Of a stretch of DNA of 64,000 bases, positions 25,701 to 34,816 are shown one piece after another. Source of the DNA: Paenibacillus sp. JDR-2. GTDB taxonomy: Bacteria; Bacillota; Bacilli; Paenibacillales; Paenibacillaceae. The notes beneath the pieces are model-generated. The model saw only the letters and a program-made list of their open reading frames with translations. It was not told where the DNA came from and searched no databases. The stretch covers positions 4,556,001 through 4,620,000 of the forward strand of contig NC_012914.1 in assembly GCF_000023585.1 (NCBI RefSeq), written 5' to 3'. The position numbers and the translations under genes are program-made. The number at the start of each line of letters is the position of its first letter. Within the stretch, counting starts at the first letter, position 1.

Positions 25701-27542
25701 TTAGGACTCCACCTGTTCCTGAAATTTGAAGTTTAGTTTAAACGTCTTCTCAAGGGATGCTTCATCTTTCGAAATAAGATAAATGCGATAATAGCCTTCT
25801 TCCTGGCCCGAATGATTGGAATACACGCGTTCTACAATGGAGACGTCCAGGCTTTGCGGTTCATAGGACAACAAAACCGAATGCCGGCTGCCCTTCAAGA
25901 CAATCTGGCCTTCTGATTGCACATATGGCGGACATTTGCTGACGATAACCTCCGTGATCACCGAACCTTGCTGGTTAAATCGGAAGCTGTCCGTTAACTC
26001 AAGCTCCGGAAGTCCGGTTTTACGCCAGACAAATTCGCGCTCAAGCGTTGCAAGTCCGCTGCCCGGGTAACACGCTGCAAGCTCCAGCTTAAGCCGGTCC
26101 TCCAGCTCTCCCTGTTCTACCCATTCCACGGAAGCCTTGCTCTCCGCGCCAACGGCCTGAAGCTGTCCGTTCACAATCGGCAAGGAATGTCCTTGCGCTC
26201 CCGTGCAGTCGTATTCATAACGGCCTTCGCCAAAGTATTGCGCCGTATATTCCCCGCTCCCAAGATCCACGGCAAACGCGGGATCACCCTCCGCAATCAG
26301 AATAAAATGGCCAACGTCATTATGATTATGAGGTTCATCGTTATGCCCGCCTTTGGCTGCAAAGCCAAAGCTGCCGCAAGCATTGTTAACCCGGGAAATC
26401 AGCCACTGGGCATCCGCCAAATACCAGCTTCCGCTTGGCCAATCCGATTGTCTTGGTGCTTCCGGTCTGAACCAGAGCAAATTGCGCAATGCATGGGCAA
26501 ATCGGCTGCAATGATCATCCGTAAAACCTGCCCGTATCGATAATGGCGCGAAGCTTGCCTCCTCAACGTGAAAGGCAAGATAATCGGACAAGCCGATGTT
26601 TGCGCTTACATGATCCGACGCATCCGAGAAGTTGGCTGGCCGGTTCCCCACGAGATACGCTTTTTGCTGGAATCCGGCGATGGTCCGTACGTGAGCGGAA
26701 TCAAGCAAATCCGCATTGCCGCCTGTGGCGCGCTTCAGCAAGTCTGCGAAATAAACAAAATAACCAAAGCCGTAATTCCAGTAGCCCGGACCTTCCGCGC
26801 AAGCTCCGTCTTCCCCGAAGCCGGATAGATAGTGGTTCATCGTTCCGATTGCCCGGTGAAGGATAACCGCTCTCCGTTCCTTGTCAACGCCTAGCAAAAT
26901 GGCGGTTGCTCCAATCGATCCGGCACATACGGCTGCCCAGTTGTGATCGGCAGCTTCCCAATGATAAGGAGGATATCGATCATCCAGATAAGGGGTAAAT
27001 ATTCTTAGCTCGATCTCTGTCCCAATAGCCTCCCGAAGTGCCAAAGGAAGAGATTGTTCCGTAATCGTCAGAATCTCGGCCAAAGCAAATCCCGTTTCGG
27101 AAGCAAAAAGATCGATATGGCGGTCAACCGAATTCCCTCTCATATGAGCCGGCAAGCACCAGGTCATCTCTTCCAGAACCGCCTGAATCGTATCGATCAG
27201 GGCCTGGCGATATTCCGTTGAATCCGGGAAAAGACAATGCAGCAGCGCAAACGAAGTAAGCCGGCTCCTGCGTTCGAAATAAAGCCCTTCGTAAATGAGT
27301 CGGTTCCCGCTCTTCTCGAACAGATCATATGTCTCCCGGGTCAGAACGGGAATCGGACGATCAAGCAGACGTTCTCCCTCTGCCCTAATTTCCCCAATCA
27401 TGTCCGAGTACGCCTGGGATTCCGCCATCCCTCTCCAGTCCACCTTGCTACCGGAGTACGTATATACATCGCTGGCCGCCGCTGGCTGATCTATCAGCCA
27501 CCTTTCCAGTAATTCCTTCTGCCATTCATAATTCGTCCGCAA
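25701..27542 (-). CDS. Heparinase II/III-family polysaccharide lyase
   Basis: A 613-residue protein with an N-terminal (alpha/alpha) toroid domain (about 1-370) and a C-terminal beta-sandwich of the heparinase II/III type. The signature NHNDVGHF begins at residue 406 and is followed by DLGSGEYTAQYF and CTGAQGHSLPIVNG. Such enzymes cleave uronic-acid glycosides by beta-elimination. The absence of a signal peptide and the adjacent GH88 and ABC importer genes point to cytoplasmic cleavage of imported oligosaccharides. The exact substrate (heparan-like, hyaluronan-like or other uronan) cannot be read from the sequence. It lies 12 bp after the response-regulator gene. Confidence 0.88.
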   Translation of the reverse strand: MRTNYEWQKELLERWLIDQPAAASDVYTYSGSKVDWRGMAESQAYSDMIGEIRAEGERLLDRPIPVLTRETYDLFEKSGNRLIYEGLYFERRSRLTSFALLHCLFPDSTEYRQALIDTIQAVLEEMTWCLPAHMRGNSVDRHIDLFASETGFALAEILTITEQSLPLALREAIGTEIELRIFTPYLDDRYPPYHWEAADHNWAAVCAGSIGATAILLGVDKERRAVILHRAIGTMNHYLSGFGEDGACAEGPGYWNYGFGYFVYFADLLKRATGGNADLLDSAHVRTIAGFQQKAYLVGNRPANFSDASDHVSANIGLSDYLAFHVEEASFAPLSIRAGFTDDHCSRFAHALRNLLWFRPEAPRQSDWPSGSWYLADAQWLISRVNNACGSFGFAAKGGHNDEPHNHNDVGHFILIAEGDPAFAVDLGSGEYTAQYFGEGRYEYDCTGAQGHSLPIVNGQLQAVGAESKASVEWVEQGELEDRLKLELAACYPGSGLATLEREFVWRKTGLPELELTDSFRFNQQGSVITEVIVSKCPPYVQSEGQIVLKGSRHSVLLSYEPQSLDVSIVERVYSNHSGQEEGYYRIYLISKDEASLEKTFKLNFKFQEQVES

Positions 27543-27554
27543 GTATCTCTCCTC

Positions 27555-29156
27555 CTAACCGCGATATTCGGTTGGCGTTAAGCCGGTCTGCGCTTTGAAT
27601 GTCTTGATGAAATAGCTCTGGTTGTCATAGCCGAGCATCTCGCAAATCTCGCTTACGTAATAATTCGTCTGATCGAGCAATTCCTTCGCACGCTCGATCT
27701 TCTGGTCGGTGACATACTCAATAAAGGTCAGGCCGGTCTCCTTCTTGAAGAAGCGGCTGAAATAGCTAGGATTCATATGCAGATGAGCGGCTACTTCCTC
27801 CAGCGAAATCCGTTTGCCCAGATTCATCGATACGTACTTGCGGGCTTCCGATACTTCGCGGCGTTTGCTTACCGGCAATGCCTCTTCCCTTGCAGCGATG
27901 TAAGACTGAAGCTGCGTATGGAACCACTCGAACAGTCCCCATAACGAATCGAAATAAACAATTTCCTTATGCAGCTTCTCGGCGGTTAAGGTCTGGGAGG
28001 CAAACAGCATGGCATGAAGCTTGAGCCGCATATCGATAAGCAGCTTCAACACCCAATCCCTCACTTCTTCGGAAGCGTATTGCTCCTTGCGGATATGCGT
28101 TTCCCATTTGCCGGCTAACGTTCTGACTTTATCGCTGTCCTTCGCCATAATCGCTTCGCGAATCTCCGCGGCTGCCTGGTCGTACATCGCAAGAAGCCCG
28201 GAGGAATGCTGAGCCCCTTTCTGCCATTTGGCAGTTTCCCCTTTGGACAAATAAAATCGCTGTTCGTCGGCTTTGAGCAGGTTGCATAATGCCTGCTTCA
28301 GCAGCTGCGGATTGTCGCAGCCCGTCCCAATCAGAAAGGCCATCTGAATCTTCAGCACTTGCCCAAGCGTCCGTTGTACGGTTTGAAGGCTTGCCTGCAC
28401 CTGATCATATACATTTTGCTTAAGCCCCGGCTTAAAAGCGAAGAGCAGCAAGGACTGCCTGCTGCTGTATCCGATATGCACAACGCGCAAAGGCAGTTCG
28501 ATCAACAATTCTTCCATCACGTTGCTAATGGCAAAATGCAGCGTCTGATCCGAGTCGAACCGGTTCTTGATCAGGTTATAGCTTTCGATAAAGCCGGCTA
28601 CGGGAAGACATAACTCCCCGGGCTGGAACAACCCGTAGGAGCCGAAATCGCGCTGCCATTGCTCCGCGGAAATAAGCGGCTGCTGGACAAATTCGCGGAA
28701 TAGCTTCTCCTTGCGCAAATCCTGGGATTCGCTGACCATTCGCTTCATCTTGTTTTGCTCGGATAACATCTGGCGTTCGCCGTCAAAGCCTTCCTTAAAC
28801 TTCTGCAGCAGCCCAATCAATTCCTCCGGATCCAGCTGATCCTTGAGCAAATAATCCTGAACATCCAGCCGCATCGCCTGTTGGGCGTATTGGAATTCGC
28901 TATGGCAAGAAAGAATAACAATTCGTACCGAAGGATTTAATTTTTTTACCCTTTGCGCCAGCTCCAGACCGTCCATCTTCGGCATCCCGATGTCGGTCAC
29001 GAGAATATCCGGTATTTCCTCCTGCACATGCTCCCATGCCGCGAGTCCGTTCTCATGCTTGCCGGACAAAACAAGACCAAGCTTCTCCCAATCCACTACT
29101 TCCGATAACAGCTCGATTACCGGATAATCATCATCCACGAGCATCACTTTATACAT
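27555..29156 (-). CDS. AraC-type response regulator (YesN family)
   Basis: A 533-residue DNA-binding regulator. An N-terminal receiver domain has phospho-acceptor Asp55 in VTDIGMPKMDG and Lys in DYLLKD, a long middle region follows, and the C-terminus carries a double helix-turn-helix AraC domain (about 430-533) with HMNPSYFSRFFKKETG and MLGYDNQSYFIKTFKAQTG. It is co-transcribed with the sensor kinase (8-bp overlap) and probably controls the lyase and ABC genes of locus A. Confidence 0.93.
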   Translation of the reverse strand: MYKVMLVDDDYPVIELLSEVVDWEKLGLVLSGKHENGLAAWEHVQEEIPDILVTDIGMPKMDGLELAQRVKKLNPSVRIVILSCHSEFQYAQQAMRLDVQDYLLKDQLDPEELIGLLQKFKEGFDGERQMLSEQNKMKRMVSESQDLRKEKLFREFVQQPLISAEQWQRDFGSYGLFQPGELCLPVAGFIESYNLIKNRFDSDQTLHFAISNVMEELLIELPLRVVHIGYSSRQSLLLFAFKPGLKQNVYDQVQASLQTVQRTLGQVLKIQMAFLIGTGCDNPQLLKQALCNLLKADEQRFYLSKGETAKWQKGAQHSSGLLAMYDQAAAEIREAIMAKDSDKVRTLAGKWETHIRKEQYASEEVRDWVLKLLIDMRLKLHAMLFASQTLTAEKLHKEIVYFDSLWGLFEWFHTQLQSYIAAREEALPVSKRREVSEARKYVSMNLGKRISLEEVAAHLHMNPSYFSRFFKKETGLTFIEYVTDQKIERAKELLDQTNYYVSEICEMLGYDNQSYFIKTFKAQTGLTPTEYRG

Positions 29157-30966
29157 GAGGACGCCCCTCCTCCCGAATAGGGATATGCATCATAATGCGT
29201 GTTCCATGATCGCTATCGACGGTGATATGAAAGGCATCGCCAAACATAATCCGCATCCGCTCCGCGACATTCGCCACGCCAATTCCGGACATTCCGGGAC
29301 CTTTTGAGCGCCCGGTTTCCTGAACCTCTTCCGCCCCTGCTCCCGCAGTCATAAGCCGTGCTCTCAGCCGTTCCAGTCCCTCTTCATCCATTCCAATTCC
29401 GTCATCTTCCACCGACAACTCAAGGAAGCGATCCTTTCTCTCTGCCGTAATCCGGATCGTTCCGGCACTTTGGTTAAAGCCGTGTATCAAAGCGTTCTCC
29501 ACCAGCGGCTGCAAAATAAACCGGGGAACCCGTATATCAAAAGATGTTACGTCAACGTCCACCAGCAACTGCGCTTCTTCCTTTTGCCGCAAATTCATCA
29601 ACTCGACATAATGCGTCAACAGCTCGATTTCTTCATGCAGCAGAATGGCGTCTTCATCACGGCTGATCGTCATTCGCAGCAGCTTGGACAATGAGGCGAT
29701 CATCTTTGCACTGTCCTGGTCGCCGCTCCGCATCACTTTCATCCGGATCGAATTAAGCACGTTAAACAAAAAATGCGGGTTAATCTGGGCCTGCAGCATC
29801 GCAAGCTCTGCTTTGCGCTTGCGCGCTTGCGTGAGCGATACCTCGGTAATCATCTCCTTAATGCGGTCGAGCATTTGGTCGAACAGAAATCCCAATCTTC
29901 CGATCTCATCGGCGCCGCGGATACTGGAGCGTACCTCCAGATTGCCCCGCTGCACGCTTGAAGCTACCTTCCCTAACTTGATCAGCGGCTTCGTCAGCTG
30001 TCTCATCAAGAGGAGCAGCACCACGAGAAAGGCGATAAACGATACGATCTGGAATAAAAAGACCCGGCTAAAAATCGAGCTGATGTTCACGATCGCATCC
30101 TGATAAGGCTCCGTTGCTACCAGATGCCAGTCATTAAAGGAAAGATCCGCCGTTGTCAGCAGCAGCTTTTTGTTTTCGTCTTTAATAATGGACGAAGCGA
30201 CCCGAGAGTCCCTTTCCGCCATCTGCTTGCTGTATTCGAAATTTCCGTTCACTTGCTCCAGCTGAGGCGATGACAGGATCTTGCCGTCACCGTCTACAAG
30301 GACCACCTCCTGGCTGCCCGTCAAGCTGCCTAAGATCTTGCTGAACTTGTTCTCCATCATCGTCACGATGACGTATCCGTAAATCCGGGTGCTGTCGAAC
30401 CGGAGCGTTCTTGCAACCGAGATCTGATACGGACTGCTTATGCGGTCATAAGGAAAAATCGTCGGAGAAGTACTCACCCAGTAAGACTGCAGTCCCGTGA
30501 GCTGCTTCAAATTATTGAACCAGGATTCCTTCTGAAAAGTAAGCGGATCCATTTCATCCTTGGAATAGTTTGTAAAGGTCTCGCCATTGGTGAGGATAAT
30601 CGTAATGTAGCTCTTCTCCCCTATATAAGTCAGCGTCTCAAGCTGCTGCATAATCCGGCTCGTTGCCGTAAATTTCTCGTAGGGATCCAAATCCGTATTC
30701 AGCATCTTGATAAAGCTTGATTTCATATCCGCGTTTGCCTGCAAATAATTCGCTGTGTTGAGCATGCCTTGAAACAGATTATTGATCGAGCCGTTAACGA
30801 GCTGCATGGAATCCGTCGCGTTTTCCTTGGCCTGGCGTTCTACGGCTTCACGGGTCAGCGAGTTATAAATCAGCATCGTTAAGACGGCGGGAATGAGAAT
30901 ACATATAACCGCTACAAGAGAAAGCTTTCCTCGTATGGAGTGAAAATAAGACCTGATGCGGTACAT
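29149..30966 (-). CDS. Sensor histidine kinase (YesM family)
   Basis: A 605-residue membrane kinase. Membrane segment 1 lies at about 14-34, an extracellular dCACHE-like sensor at 40-290, segment 2 at about 295-317 and a HAMP domain to about 370. The His-kinase region has phospho-acceptor His398 in QINPHFLFN, and an ATP-binding domain has DDGIGMDEEGL and GIGVANVAERM. The layout is that of carbohydrate-sensing YesM kinases, which often work with a sugar-binding protein. The binding-protein gene lies just upstream, beyond a hairpin. Confidence 0.93.
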   Translation of the reverse strand: MYRIRSYFHSIRGKLSLVAVICILIPAVLTMLIYNSLTREAVERQAKENATDSMQLVNGSINNLFQGMLNTANYLQANADMKSSFIKMLNTDLDPYEKFTATSRIMQQLETLTYIGEKSYITIILTNGETFTNYSKDEMDPLTFQKESWFNNLKQLTGLQSYWVSTSPTIFPYDRISSPYQISVARTLRFDSTRIYGYVIVTMMENKFSKILGSLTGSQEVVLVDGDGKILSSPQLEQVNGNFEYSKQMAERDSRVASSIIKDENKKLLLTTADLSFNDWHLVATEPYQDAIVNISSIFSRVFLFQIVSFIAFLVVLLLLMRQLTKPLIKLGKVASSVQRGNLEVRSSIRGADEIGRLGFLFDQMLDRIKEMITEVSLTQARKRKAELAMLQAQINPHFLFNVLNSIRMKVMRSGDQDSAKMIASLSKLLRMTISRDEDAILLHEEIELLTHYVELMNLRQKEEAQLLVDVDVTSFDIRVPRFILQPLVENALIHGFNQSAGTIRITAERKDRFLELSVEDDGIGMDEEGLERLRARLMTAGAGAEEVQETGRSKGPGMSGIGVANVAERMRIMFGDAFHITVDSDHGTRIMMHIPIREEGRPHV

Positions 30967-30990
30967 CGCGAGAAGTCCCCCTTAGATAGA

Positions 30991-31019
30991 AAAGGGGGAC
31001 AGTAACTCCCGTCCCCTTT
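30991..31019 (-). terminator. Hairpin between binding-protein and kinase genes of locus A
   Basis: Arms AAAGGGGAC and GTCCCCCTTT enclose a loop of about 10 bases and are followed on the minus strand by TTTTCTAT. It lies between the highly expressed type of gene (binding protein) and the kinase, so it may be a leaky terminator that lowers kinase/regulator expression. Confidence 0.65.
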
Positions 31020-31038
31020 GGATATTTATTATACCTTA

Positions 31039-32463
31039 TTATTTTTTGTTCGCCGCAATAATTTCGTCCACGCGTTTCTTGGAGTTTGCAACGGTTGTAT
31101 CGACGTCTTGGTTGCCAAGGATCAGCTTCTCGTACTCTTCGTTGATCGCTTTGTATACTTCGGCTTGATAAGAAGCAGGGGCGATAATTTCAGTTGCTTT
31201 CGAGTTCACGAGCGTATTTACAAGGCTATCTTTGTCAACAAGCTCAGGGTTCTTCGTGCCGGCAAGAATCGTATCGATGATGCCTGCTACCTGATCGTTG
31301 CTTACGCCGTTCCAAGCCGGAATGTTTTTGCCTTGAACGACTTGGCCTTCCGTTGTGTACCAACGAACGAATTTATAAGCTTCTTCCTTCTTCTTGGAGC
31401 TTTCCGATACCGCTACATAGTCCGTGGTAACCGGCGTAATACCGGATTGGTCGCCTGCATTGTTTTTCGGGAATGGCGCAACCGCTACATGGAACGTCAG
31501 AGGCAAAGTGTCCGTACCGCCGATTTCCGTATTCATCCACGAGCCGATTGTCAGCATGCTTGCCGATTGGTTAAAGAATTGGTTACGGTAAGCCAGCTTT
31601 TGCGAGATCATATCCGAGTAAGGAACGGAGGACTTATCCTCTTTTTCCATTTTTACGCGAAGCTCAAGCGTCTTCTTGAAGTTAGGATCATCCAGATTGG
31701 ACGTGCCGTCCGCTTTCAGGAATTCGGATCCGGTTGGCTGGTTTTCCATCATCAGCTTCAGATACTCCATCCAGCCGCCGTTTTGCGGACCGTGGAAGTA
31801 AGTGCCGTAACGTTTTGTCGCGCCTTCGCCTTTGGTAAGCTTTTTCGCGTAGTCCGCGTATTCATCCCAAGTCCAGTCCGTCGGAACCGCAAGTCCCGCT
31901 TCGTCCAGATTGTCCTTGTTCAAAAGAACGTACCAAGGATTGAACTTGCCTGGCAGCGAGTACACTTTGCCGTTCAGATGAGTATCAACCTTGTAATCCT
32001 CTTCTACCTTGTAGCCGTCTTTCGCAAGGAAGTCATCAAGAGGAGCTGCCATGCCAAGCGCTACGCGCTGTGCGTAACCTGCCGCGTCGCTAAACATCAT
32101 AACGTCGATTTGCTCGCCGGATGCTACTGCAAGATCGAGCTTTTTCATCGATTCCTGCGTGTCGCCTTTTTCGCTCAGCTGTACAAGCTCAACGGTTACG
32201 TTCGGGTTCTTCTCGTGGTAAGCATCCAATGTTGCTTTCCAGTTGTACGCTTGCTCCGTGCCGTACGTGTAGAGGCGGAGTTTTACCGGATCTCCGCTAG
32301 CCGCGCTGTTGCCGCCAGCATTGGAGCTTGCTTCCGTCGAAGGAGCCGCGCTTGCGTTCTTGTTGCCCGAATCACTGTTGTTGTTGTTGGAGTTTCCGCA
32401 GCCTGCCAATACTCCAGTCAGCAGTAAACTAATCGCCAATCCTGATGCCCATCTCTTTTTCAT
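31039..32463 (-). CDS. Sugar ABC transporter substrate-binding lipoprotein (locus A)
   Basis: A 474-residue family 1 extracellular solute-binding protein. A lipoprotein signal ends LLLTGVLAGC with the lipid-modified Cys at residue 22, followed by an Asn/Ser-rich linker. The mature part shows typical motifs such as YNWKATLDAYHEKNPNV, DVMMFSDAAGYAQ and a C-terminal YKFVRWYTT. ATG at 32463 lies nine bases after GAGGGG. It would deliver oligosaccharides to the two permeases encoded upstream. A separate -10-like element and a cre-like site lie before it. Confidence 0.93.
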   Translation of the reverse strand: MKKRWASGLAISLLLTGVLAGCGNSNNNNSDSGNKNASAAPSTEASSNAGGNSAASGDPVKLRLYTYGTEQAYNWKATLDAYHEKNPNVTVELVQLSEKGDTQESMKKLDLAVASGEQIDVMMFSDAAGYAQRVALGMAAPLDDFLAKDGYKVEEDYKVDTHLNGKVYSLPGKFNPWYVLLNKDNLDEAGLAVPTDWTWDEYADYAKKLTKGEGATKRYGTYFHGPQNGGWMEYLKLMMENQPTGSEFLKADGTSNLDDPNFKKTLELRVKMEKEDKSSVPYSDMISQKLAYRNQFFNQSASMLTIGSWMNTEIGGTDTLPLTFHVAVAPFPKNNAGDQSGITPVTTDYVAVSESSKKKEEAYKFVRWYTTEGQVVQGKNIPAWNGVSNDQVAGIIDTILAGTKNPELVDKDSLVNTLVNSKATEIIAPASYQAEVYKAINEEYEKLILGNQDVDTTVANSKKRVDEIIAANKK

Positions 32464-32514
32464 TTCTAAATGCCCCTCTCTGAAATGCAAGGTTATAGGA
32501 TGTTGATAGTTTTC

Positions 32515-32520
32515 ATTATA
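32515..32520 (-). promoter_or_regulatory. -10 element upstream of the locus A binding-protein gene
   Basis: A perfect TATAAT on the minus strand lies about 50 bp upstream of the start codon. No good -35 element is seen at 16-18 bp, which suggests an activator-dependent promoter. Confidence 0.35.
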
Positions 32521-32583
32521 GTGAGCGGCAATTCGGTAAGGATGAAACTATCTTTACCTAAATTGCAACAAATTCGACTTTCT

Positions 32584-32597
32584 TGCTAACGCTTTCA
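32584..32597. promoter_or_regulatory. cre-like site (CcpA)
   Basis: TGCTAACGCTTTCA matches the catabolite-responsive element consensus TGWNANCGNTNWCA at 13 of 14 positions. It lies between the permease and binding-protein genes of locus A, so CcpA could repress the operon in preferred sugars. Confidence 0.6.
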
Positions 32598-32603
32598 TGA
32601 TCA

Positions 32604-33446
32604 TTACCCTTTTACGCCGCCTAATGCAATACCCTCGATAACGCTTTTTTGACCAATGATAAAGATGATGAGGAGCGGCAGGATCGCCGATACGGCAGCA
32701 GCCATAATTAGCGAGTAGAACTCACCGCTGAGCGACGTAAACTTCTGCATAGCCAGCGGAATCGTGAACAGCCGGTCTGTGCGAAGGAAGATCAGCGGAT
32801 TCTGGTAATCGTTCCAGGTCCAGATAAAACGCAGAATCGCGTAGGTCGCAACTGCCGGTTTAACCAGCGGGAAGGCGATGCTCCAGTAGATCCGGAAATG
32901 GTTGGCCCCGTCTATTTTAGCAGATTCGATAAACTCCTGGTGAATACCCATAAAGAACTGCCGGAGCATAAAGGTACCTAGTACGCTGAAGCTGCTGAGC
33001 AGAATCAGGCCCCAGTGGCTGTCGAACAAACCGATCTGACGGTACAAAATAAACTGCGGAATCAGAATCGCCTGGCTTGGCACCATGTAAGTCGCAAGCA
33101 CGATCAGGAACACGAAATTGCTGCCCTTGAACTTGATCTTCGAGAAGCCGTATGCGGCAAGGGATGAGAACAACGCTGAAATACAGGTCGTGATGACGGC
33201 GATTTTGATGGAATTCAAATAATATTTCCAGAAGGGATAGTCTCCTACCCATACTTCCTTATAGTTCTCGATGGCGTGCCAGTGACGCGGAATCCATTCG
33301 ATCGGATAAACAAAGACGTCCTTCTCGATCTTGAACGAAGTGACCAGCATCCAGATGAACGGAAGCAGGAACAAGATGCTGACGGCAAACATGAGGACGG
33401 TAAGAACGCCTTTGCGCCAGTTGAAAGCTGTGTTAGATGTCTCCAT
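32604..33446 (-). CDS. Sugar ABC transporter permease, MalG type (locus A)
   Basis: A 280-residue inner-membrane permease with six predicted membrane segments. The coupling motif EFIESAKIDGANHFRIYWSI near residues 180-200 follows the EAA consensus of MalG-type (CUT1) permeases. It starts 18 bp after the partner permease. No ATPase gene is in the operon; CUT1 systems in Gram-positives often use a shared MsmK/UgpC-type ATPase encoded elsewhere. Confidence 0.95.
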   Translation of the reverse strand: METSNTAFNWRKGVLTVLMFAVSILFLLPFIWMLVTSFKIEKDVFVYPIEWIPRHWHAIENYKEVWVGDYPFWKYYLNSIKIAVITTCISALFSSLAAYGFSKIKFKGSNFVFLIVLATYMVPSQAILIPQFILYRQIGLFDSHWGLILLSSFSVLGTFMLRQFFMGIHQEFIESAKIDGANHFRIYWSIAFPLVKPAVATYAILRFIWTWNDYQNPLIFLRTDRLFTIPLAMQKFTSLSGEFYSLIMAAAVSAILPLLIIFIIGQKSVIEGIALGGVKG

Positions 33447-33464
33447 GAGGTTGGTCTCCTTCCG

Positions 33465-34406
33465 TTAGTAATTAACCCATTTTTTCTGTGCAAGCCATTG
33501 TCCGAACGTAATGAGAAGAACGAAGATAAACAGCATGGCCGCGATCGAAGATGCGTAGCCGACCTTCAAGTTCACAAAAGCCGTATCGTACAGATACCAT
33601 ACCATCAGCGACGTGGAGCCGATTGGCCCGCCTTGCGTCATAACCGCGATAATGTCGAATACTTTAAAGGTCGAGATAATGCCGGTTACAAGCAGGAAGA
33701 AAGATGTTGGCGACAGCAGCGGGAAGGTAATACGCGCAAATTTGGTCCAGCCGTTCGCCCCGTCAATATCGGCCGCTTCGTATAAATCCTTTGGAATCGA
33801 CTGCAGACCGGCAATGTAAATAATCATGTTGAACCCAATCGATGTCCATACGACAATCATCATAATGGAGGCAAGCGCGAAATGCGGATCCGCGATCCAC
33901 TTCGGCGGATTGCTTACTCCAAACGTGTGCAGAATCTGGTTGATCGGACCGTAAGAAGGCTGGAACAATACCTGCCATACGATCGCTACGGCAACGATGC
34001 TGGAAATGTAAGGCATAAAGTAAGCAACTTTGAAGTAGCTTTTCAAGTAAACATGGCGGTCAATGATGACGGCGAGCACCATGGAAATCAGCATATAGAT
34101 TGGTACGGCGAGCAGGAAGATAAAGTTATTGCGTACCGAGCGGATGAACTGATCGTCGTGGAACAGCTTCTTGAAGTTGCCGAAGCCCACCCAGTCGAGC
34201 CCTTTCCAGCCCTGAACAAAGTTCCAGTCGGCGAAGCTGAGTACGATTGTCGCAACAATCGGAAGAAGAACGAGAATACATACGCCAATGAGCATCGGGC
34301 TCACGAACAGCCATCCGGCCAGCGTCTCTCCGCTTTGCAGCGAGCGTACTCTTTTCGGCTTCTCCAGCTTGCCCATCGCTTGTGGTGAAGTCTCCATCTT
34401 AAGCAC
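33465..34406 (-). CDS. Sugar ABC transporter permease, MalF type (locus A)
   Basis: A 313-residue inner-membrane permease with six predicted membrane segments and the EAA-type motif DLYEAADIDGANGWTKFARITFP near residue 225, typical of MalF/LplB-like CUT1 permeases. It is the first gene of the locus A operon and pairs with the permease encoded next. The TATAAT about 45 bp upstream is the likely -10 element. Confidence 0.95.
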   Translation of the reverse strand: MLKMETSPQAMGKLEKPKRVRSLQSGETLAGWLFVSPMLIGVCILVLLPIVATIVLSFADWNFVQGWKGLDWVGFGNFKKLFHDDQFIRSVRNNFIFLLAVPIYMLISMVLAVIIDRHVYLKSYFKVAYFMPYISSIVAVAIVWQVLFQPSYGPINQILHTFGVSNPPKWIADPHFALASIMMIVVWTSIGFNMIIYIAGLQSIPKDLYEAADIDGANGWTKFARITFPLLSPTSFFLLVTGIISTFKVFDIIAVMTQGGPIGSTSLMVWYLYDTAFVNLKVGYASSIAAMLFIFVLLITFGQWLAQKKWVNY

Positions 34407-34450
34407 CTCGAATTTCTTAGAATATAGTAGGAAGTAGTGAAGTTGTTTTT

Positions 34451-34456
34451 ATTATA
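34451..34456 (-). promoter_or_regulatory. -10 element of the locus A operon
   Basis: TATAAT on the minus strand lies 45 bp before the first permease gene, with no clear -35 element. An AraC-type regulator could supply activation. Confidence 0.4.
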
Positions 34457-34549
34457 GAGAATGCGGGAATGCGACCTATGCCGTTATTTTTACTTTTTTC
34501 TTGTTAGAATTGACTTCTTGGTTGGGGACTCGCTGAATGTTATGTTGTT

Positions 34550-34573
34550 GGGGGGGATCAGGGGGATCGGGGG
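34550..34573 (+). other. G-rich tract with quadruplex potential
   Basis: Runs of 7, 5 and 5 G residues are separated by 4 and 3 bases. The 7-G run could supply two G-tracts, making an intramolecular quadruplex possible on the plus strand, upstream of the locus A promoter. Confidence 0.35.
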
Positions 34574-34575
34574 TG

Positions 34576-34760
34576 CTAACGAAACGTGGTAACGTTATTT
34601 GACGGAAAACAGCGGTTTTTCAAATCTAACGAAACTACATAACGCTATTGGTACCCTTCGTGGTTAAAATAAGGGCAAAAGCCGGGAATAACGATACGTA
34701 GTTTCGTTAGAAATAAAAAGTCACCTAATTGGAGCGAATAGCGTTACGTAGTTTCGTTAG
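34576..34760. repeat. Mirror-image array of four 24-bp repeats
   Basis: Units at 34576-34599 and 34626-34649 read CTAACGAAACNNNNTAACGY-ATT. Units at 34687-34710 and 34737-34760 are the reverse complement. Spacing is exactly 50 bp between units on each side, so the block is a large imperfect palindrome. There is no gene in the 410-bp gap 34407-34816. Besides these repeats it holds only the -10 element, the G-rich tract and a terminator. Confidence 0.8.
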
Positions 34761-34769
34761 AAAAAGAGA

Positions 34770-34788
34770 CTGCCCCATGATGGGGCAG
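34770..34788. terminator. Terminator after the helical-repeat gene
   Basis: Perfect 8-base arms CTGCCCCA and TGGGGCAG enclose a 3-base loop, followed on the minus strand by TCTCTTTTTCT. It lies 29 bp past the stop of the gene at 34817. Confidence 0.8.
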
Positions 34789-34816
34789 CCTCGGGTTGTT
34801 TTATAGGTGAGAACTC

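Noticed and set aside
31018..32427. 469-codon open frame on the plus strand opposite the locus A binding-protein gene
   Set aside because: It mirrors the real gene, has no ribosome-binding site or domain, and is a by-product of GC-biased codons.
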